Shown here: in pieces, positions 59,323-64,000 of the stretch
Layout of the letters: every line of letters begins with the position of its first letter
Numbering within the stretch: position 1 is the stretch's first letter
Assembly: GCA_023627715.1 (NCBI GenBank)
Contig: JAMAHW010000004.1
Location: 248,001 to 312,000, forward strand
Direction: 5' to 3'
DNA: 64,000 nt
DNA from: Periconia sp. R9002
Lineage: Eukaryota; Ascomycota; Dothideomycetes; Pleosporales; Periconiaceae
The notes under the pieces: generated by a model
Database searches by the model: none
Told to the model about the DNA's origin: nothing
Seen by the model: only the letters and a program-made list of their open reading frames with translations
Made by a program: the position numbers and the translations under genes

Positions 59323-60421
59323 TCAGTTGCCGGACCAGATTGTGGGAAGAGTCGCATCCGAGTCAGCACCAGCCTTGAAAGCAAGATTCTCATCGATGAA
59401 AGTCTGCTCAAAAGCCATACCGAACTCTTCCTCCAGAGTCTGCTGTCGGCCATATTCATTACCATATCCAAGAGCAGCTGGGCCTGCAAACTGAGCAGCC
59501 TGGTCTTCAACATTGTAGTGAGTAATGTCGCCGACAAGCATATTGTTCACATTGGAGGTAATGGCATCGTTGGCAGCTCCAGAAAAGTCGAACGGAGAGG
59601 CATCGGAAAGAGTACCAAAGATGGCGTTGAAGTCAATTAACTCGGAGGAGTTGACGGCGGGTTCGACAGCAAGGGTCTCAGAAGCGGCGGCGGCAGCGGC
59701 AGCGGCAGCTTGCTTTCGGGACTGTCGCTTCTTCTTCTGACCGGGCTTGCGAGGAGCATACTTGTATTCAGGGTAAAGGCGCTTGTGCTCCTCCTTGGCT
59801 TCTTTGGCACGCTCACGCCACTGGTTCTTGTCGCGAGGCGAGAGACGCTTCCAATCTTCGGCACAGAGTGAAGCTATCAAAGTCAGTCAGATTGAATGCA
59901 AGTTGAATGAAAGAGAGGTTAAATCAGATGGGTCTTTCTCAGGACTTACATATCTCTTGGACGGAGAGATGCGGGTTTGACTCCTTCAGCTGCTTGTGCA
60001 TTGTGTCGCGGTACAACATCCAGCAGTTCATAGGACGAGGGGGATTCTTGCGTCCAGCCGTGACCTTGGAAGCAGACGAGATAAGATCCATCAAGTTGGC
60101 CGAAAGACCTTGTTTGATGTCATTGTGCTCGGCGAAGCCAAACTCAGTCCGATCCGCATAGCTGGTGAAGACAATGCGACGCTGGAAAGCCAAGCTCAAC
60201 TGATGGGCAGCGTATTCAGCTCCGGCATCAGTGCGGAAGCGATCTTTCATAGATCCAGGCAAGGTGGCAGCGCCCGTGAAGAGAAAGCCGCCGATCTTGA
60301 GCAAGTGCTCGCACTCCTTGAGGTTCTGCTCGAAAGCGGCAACAGTCTCATGCTCATTGGCAGTCAGCAAGAGCGGGAATTGCATGGTATTCTGCTGGGG
60401 AAGAGTAATAGCAGAGTCCAT
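59323..60421 (-). CDS. MAT1-2-1: mating-type protein MAT1-2-1, HMG-box transcription factor
   Basis: Master regulator of mating identity in MAT1-2 strains; binds DNA of mating genes. Two exons, 60421-59950 and 59873-59323, give 340 residues. The MAT-type HMG box covers about residues 126-200 ([20 protein letters not shown], then [10 protein letters not shown] and [20 protein letters not shown]) and ends in [10 protein letters not shown]. The intron (76 bp) splits the Ser codon in EIS, the conserved intron position of this gene family. Basic KKKRQSRKQ and an Ala10 tract (residues 213-222) follow, then an acidic C-terminal region. A likely 5'-untranslated intron runs 60482-60424 (GTACGC...CTAAC...CAG). 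The start is the only in-frame ATG. Confidence 0.93.
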
Positions 60422-61645
60422 TGCTGAGGGGAGAGGTAGTGTTAGCAGAATTCTCAGAAAGTTTTTGGGTAGGCAGGCGTACCGGCGGCGACAAAGGTCG
60501 AGTTCGTAGCAAAGAGAAGATGCAGGTTGAAGGCAAGAGATAGACAAGAGGAGCGAGGACAAATTTGGAGTCCTATCTCGAGAGGAGACGTTGGTTGAGG
60601 GTTGTTTCGTAAAGAGTTTGGGTTGGGGGGGCAAAGGTTGTGCGGCGGAGGCGCTCAATTTAAAGGAAGGAGCGCGAGTGAGGGCATATACACTGGTCCG
60701 TGCGTTCACGTTCACTCACCGTCGCCTTCACCTAAGCTTTTCGCGAGCCCCACTTAAGCGACTGCCTATTGAGCTCAATAGCAGGCTGGTTTCAATAAGA
60801 TTTCCCTATTCAAGTCGTTAGCGCACGCAAAGGAAGGAAGATCGCCATTCTCATAGTCAGCCGTTAGTGAGAGCCCAGTACCTGTTGCAGAGTCCGCAGC
60901 TAGCTCTACCAGAAGTAGTATCGCCAAAGATTTCTGCTTTGCAAGCGTAGCTAACTATCGAGCTTATTGTCAGACCAATTGTAGCAGTTTATCAGGCGAT
61001 GTATCTTCAAAGAAACTTCGAGTGATTACGAAATGGGTAAACTCAGTAATTGTACATGGTCTTCAGCTAATAAGAAATTGCAGCAACTTACCAGACCTGA
61101 TAAAAGCTGCTTGGGAGTTTTCTTTCATAGACTAGAGTTGGTTTCTCGACGCTGACCATAAACATATTTCTAGTCGGCAGACACAAGCCCTCTTCACAAA
61201 TCTGGGCTCCGCGAGCGGCTGTAAATTCTTTGTTGGGCACAAGCATCCCCCTGGAAAGGAAAGCCTGGAAATAGAGAAACTGCAAAAGATATAAAGGGGG
61301 AGACCGCAGCAGGAGTGGCTTTGTTTTAGCGGGTGTCTGTTCAAGACAAAGAACGGCTGTGCACAAACGCCACCTTGAAAAGGAGAGAATCAGAAACAGG
61401 CATATTTACAGATGCATGGGGAATCGAAAGTCTAGAAATAAAGTCCATTTGGTCTGAAAGATGAGTTGATCAAGGACGGCATCCCTTGCGTCTAGCCCGG
61501 ATGGAATGCATCAGAGACACGCACCTTCACTTGCAGCGAGTCAATTACAACGTATACCAATTCAACACCGCCAATTCCGTTGATAGCAAGTTACTTCGTT
61601 GGTTTTCGGCGTTCCCCAAATGCCAGGCAAAGAAGCAGTCGGATT
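60422..61645. other. region upstream of MAT1-2-1, no SLA2 or MAT1-1-1 seen
   Basis: 1.2 kb with no supported protein frame beyond the 5' leader of MAT1-2-1. No alpha-box or HMG motif and no SLA2-like sequence is visible. Confidence 0.45.
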
Positions 61646-62389
61646 CTACTTTGCCGGCGTTGTTGAAATTTCCCGGCCATCGCCCATCTCGACAACACCT
61701 GGCCTCGCAAAATGGTATTCATGCTCAAGCTCGAAGGCGTACTGATCCGGTCTCTTTTCATACCCTCCGTACGATGCTTCGGTTCCCGCGTGCTGCAAAA
61801 CCTGATGCTGTGGTGCATAATTCGTTGGAGTGGGAGAAAACTGTTGTTGCTGCAGATTTCCCGGCATATAGCCCTGGGAATTGGTGGGTTGAGGTTGTAT
61901 TGTGGTATTTTCTTGGGTAGGTACAACCACGGTCGTCGAGGACTTCTTCCCTTTGCGCTTTCCCATGCACCAAACGCAGATCCCAAATCCGGCAAGCAAT
62001 AGAATGCCCATCGCAACACCGATCCCAATTCCTACCTTTGCACCGGTGGAAAGACCACCGCTGCTTGTATTCTCCTCACCGCTGGTTGTTGTTGCCGCTG
62101 CAAGTGCGCCCGTAGATGTGGCATGCGCGTTTGTTCTGGTGGTTGTGCTCGGTTTGATTGGCCCGGTAGTCAGGCCATAGCCATAATCAGTGAGGCTGTA
62201 CGACTCGAGCAAGGACGAGTAAAAGTTCCTCATGGCGGCATCGTCCGTCATGAGAAATAGAGAAGAATATTCATCTGGATAGAGCACGGAAAGTTCGGAA
62301 TATAACGAGGACATGTAAGCATCGGGATTGTAGGTTTGCCGTGGAAGGAGAGGCTGCGGTGGAGTTGTTATAGTGCTATGGGGAGACAT
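61646..62389 (-). CDS. single-pass membrane protein, Ser/Thr-rich, unrecognised
   Basis: One uninterrupted frame of 247 residues. The N-terminal 95 residues are acidic and Tyr/Ser-rich (YMSSLYSELSVLYPDEYSSL), with a Thr/Ser/Ala-rich stalk at 75-112. One membrane segment at about 118-140 (VGIGIGVAMGILLLAGFGIC) precedes a basic GKRKGKK stop-transfer and a Gln/Pro/Tyr-rich cytosolic tail. It lacks a clear signal peptide. The layout recalls Mid2/WSC-type cell-surface sensors, but without a Cys-rich domain, so I only describe it. Its place beside MAT1-2-1 is where SLA2 is usual. Confidence 0.7.
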   Translation of the reverse strand: MSPHSTITTPPQPLLPRQTYNPDAYMSSLYSELSVLYPDEYSSLFLMTDDAAMRNFYSSLLESYSLTDYGYGLTTGPIKPSTTTRTNAHATSTGALAAATTTSGEENTSSGGLSTGAKVGIGIGVAMGILLLAGFGICVWCMGKRKGKKSSTTVVVPTQENTTIQPQPTNSQGYMPGNLQQQQFSPTPTNYAPQHQVLQHAGTEASYGGYEKRPDQYAFELEHEYHFARPGVVEMGDGREISTTPAK

Positions 62390-63761
62390 GATGGCAGCTC
62401 CGCAATGAAGAATGAGTATTGCTAGAAAAGGATCCGAAGACGAGTAAGTCGATTCCTACTCATGCAAACGAGCAAATTGAAGCTGCCTGAAACCAGAGTC
62501 AAATCAACCAAGTTGAGTGGTAATCTGCACGGAAGCAGCCCTCACAAGGGAAATGAGCGAGAAACAGAAGCAGCGGAGAGAATAACATTCAACTCATCAG
62601 GAGCTCTTAACCGTTTTGAATGGTTACATGCAACGTTCGAGCCTCGCTCGTCGTCAAAAATTTCCAAGTTGATACTCGTCTAGCAAGATGGTTAGCTAGA
62701 CTAAGAATAACAGCGAATAGTATCATTGGGATTGTAGACGTGGCTTGAGTATACGAGAAACTGAGACAGGGGTTAATACGAGATATGTGCGTGATACCAT
62801 ACGGCACTTCGTGGCGTTAAGATTATTATGCAAAAGGCAAATCTATGCATGCACAAGTAGAAGTCGACATCTGATACCTTTGTAAAGTGGAAAATAATAA
62901 CTGGAATGGACAGTTTTGCATAACAAGGGGTATAAAACCGTTAGCATATGGTACCCCTGTCAACGGATGAACTGCAAATGTCGGATGCAGACTATCGGTC
63001 GGCTTTGAATTTGCGATCCCCGAAGACATGTTGCTCAGTAAACAGCACATTTCCAAGGTAGATGCTTTTGCTAACATCAATCGATTTCTCTTGGGGTGCA
63101 GAACACCAAGTAGGTCGTGATTGCACAATTTTCGGGTAGAAGGCCGGTGAAGATAAATGAGATATATTAGAGCGAAAACACAGATTTTGCAAGTGCTTGC
63201 AGCAACAACAGTATAAGCGGTTAAGTTAAAGTTGGTTTGCCGCCGCGGCCCCCTGGACTGTAATGTTGAATTTATCATTGGTCCCCTGGATGATGCGAAG
63301 CTGCATGAATAACGGTATCCAGACACATAATCGCGTGCTAGGACTGCTGTTGTTCAGCAGTACTCATACTTGGAACCAAGCACGCATGTTACACAAACAT
63401 TTGATGAGATTGTGGAGGTATTGCGTGGGTCTTGCTGGGTGAGTTCCACATAGCCCGGTGATCGAAAGGAAAAATTGATATGCAGCGCTTACACGCACCC
63501 AATCAGAAGCGAGTACGGCGGCATTGGCCTTTCAGTACGAACAACTCTCAAAGGAGGACGCAGCACCATCTTCGTCCTGCGGTGAACCTGGTGCAATTCG
63601 TCTGAAGACGAACAGAGAAGGCGGTGCATCTACGTGGGTCATGTTCAACACTGCTGGCTATGGGAAACTAATAGAAGCCAAGTCCCTGCCGTACCATTCC
63701 TCCTCGGAACATCGCTCACGCCCGCGGGATCTAATTCGCCGCGAACTCCATCCATCGAAGT
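62390..63761. other. intergenic between divergent genes at the right end
   Basis: 1.37 kb. No confident gene. The 14-mer AATCAGAAGCGAGT is present at 63501 and again at 63888 within the next gene, probably by chance. Minus-strand frames here lack any recognisable domain. Confidence 0.4.
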
Positions 63762-64000
63762 ATGAGCGGAAATTTAAACCAATCACTCAACCAATCCACC
63801 GAGAGAGTGATTGAATTTCGCTCCGTTCCCGAGCCACACAGACAGCGTATCCAAAAGATAGCTCAACGGATATACGCCGACAAATCAGAAGCGAGTGCGT
63901 CCACCGTGAAGTTGAGGGTTGACGATATCGACGATGTCGTCCGTGATATAAATGAAGAGATCGAAAAGGTCAATTCGGCGTTGAAGGGGGATGCGTGGTC
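63762..64000 (+). CDS. 5' part of an unrecognised gene, cut by the window end
   Basis: An ATG-started frame runs to the end of the window without a stop (79 residues). It is polar and acidic, with VRDINEEIEKVNSALKGDAW at the cut end, which may be the beginning of a helical region. The sequence does not resemble SLA2, which would start with an ANTH domain. A further upstream exon is possible. I cannot assign a function. Confidence 0.45.
   Translation, partial: MSGNLNQSLNQSTERVIEFRSVPEPHRQRIQKIAQRIYADKSEASASTVKLRVDDIDDVVRDINEEIEKVNSALKGDAW

Noticed and set aside
58916..59323. 135-codon minus-strand frame directly after MAT1-2-1
   Set aside because: Lies in the expected 3' untranslated region of MAT1-2-1 and shows no family resemblance.
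60422..61645. A hidden MAT1-1-1 alpha-box gene next to MAT1-2-1
   Set aside because: No frame in this stretch resembles an alpha-box protein, so a homothallic fused locus is not supported here.
62826..63326. 166-codon minus-strand frame
   Set aside because: No ATG-anchored, spliced or conserved model; Cys/Ser content fits random AT-rich sequence.
63524..63814. 96-codon plus-strand frame near the right end
   Set aside because: Begins at TTG rather than ATG and overlaps the better ATG-started frame at 63762.

Overview
This 64-kb window is nuclear DNA of a filamentous ascomycete (Pezizomycotina). It has dense protein-coding genes on both strands, short GT-AG introns of about 48-60 bp with CTAAC/CTGAC-like branch sites, fungal-type housekeeping genes, an RNA-dependent RNA polymerase, a PalI/Rim9 pH-sensing protein, fungal Atg29, and a mating-type (MAT) locus in the classic Pezizomycotina setting. 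I rebuilt 28 gene models by hand (27 complete or nearly complete and one cut by the window end). Exon lengths were checked for phase in every complete multi-exon model; the only one that fails to stay open is the disrupted aspartate-semialdehyde dehydrogenase. I see no rRNA, tRNA, transposon or CRISPR array.

Layout. 0-11.3 kb: ribosomal protein eL37 (+), then on the minus strand Elongator subunit Elp6, an RRM-bearing RNA-dependent RNA polymerase and a large coiled-coil protein. 13-26 kb: a plus-strand run of D-lactate dehydrogenase, a visibly broken aspartate-semialdehyde dehydrogenase, ribosomal protein eS4, PalI/Rim9 and an SMP-domain (Nvj2/TEX2-like) lipid-transfer protein. 26-36 kb: a SUR7-family protein (-), then Rav2/Rogdi, a siroheme synthase, Ade1, Atg29 and a conserved-looking protein of unknown function. 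36-46 kb: an F-BAR/RhoGAP protein (-), a pyridoxamine-oxidase-like protein (+), and Mediator subunit Med12 (-, 9 exons). 46-51 kb: an Asterix/PAT10-like protein (+), an mL45/Mba1-type mitochondrial protein (-) and a Rim2-type nucleotide carrier (-).

51-62 kb is the MAT neighbourhood: CIA30, APC5, COX13, APN2 and then MAT1-2-1 (HMG-box mating regulator). This strain therefore carries the MAT1-2 idiomorph. No alpha-box MAT1-1-1 is visible, and SLA2, the usual other flank, is not recognisable in the 3.6 kb right of MAT1-2-1. That flank instead holds a single-pass membrane protein and the 5' end of an unrecognised gene.

The most unusual points are the MAT locus with an atypical right border, two independent lesions in the otherwise conserved aspartate-semialdehyde dehydrogenase, micro-exons of 10 and 12 nt (Atg29 and Asterix), eight exons for a 117-residue protein, a GC-AG intron in the D-lactate dehydrogenase, and two frame-preserving stop-free introns in APC5. 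I found no gene cluster that looks like a new multi-gene system; most genes are independent core functions.
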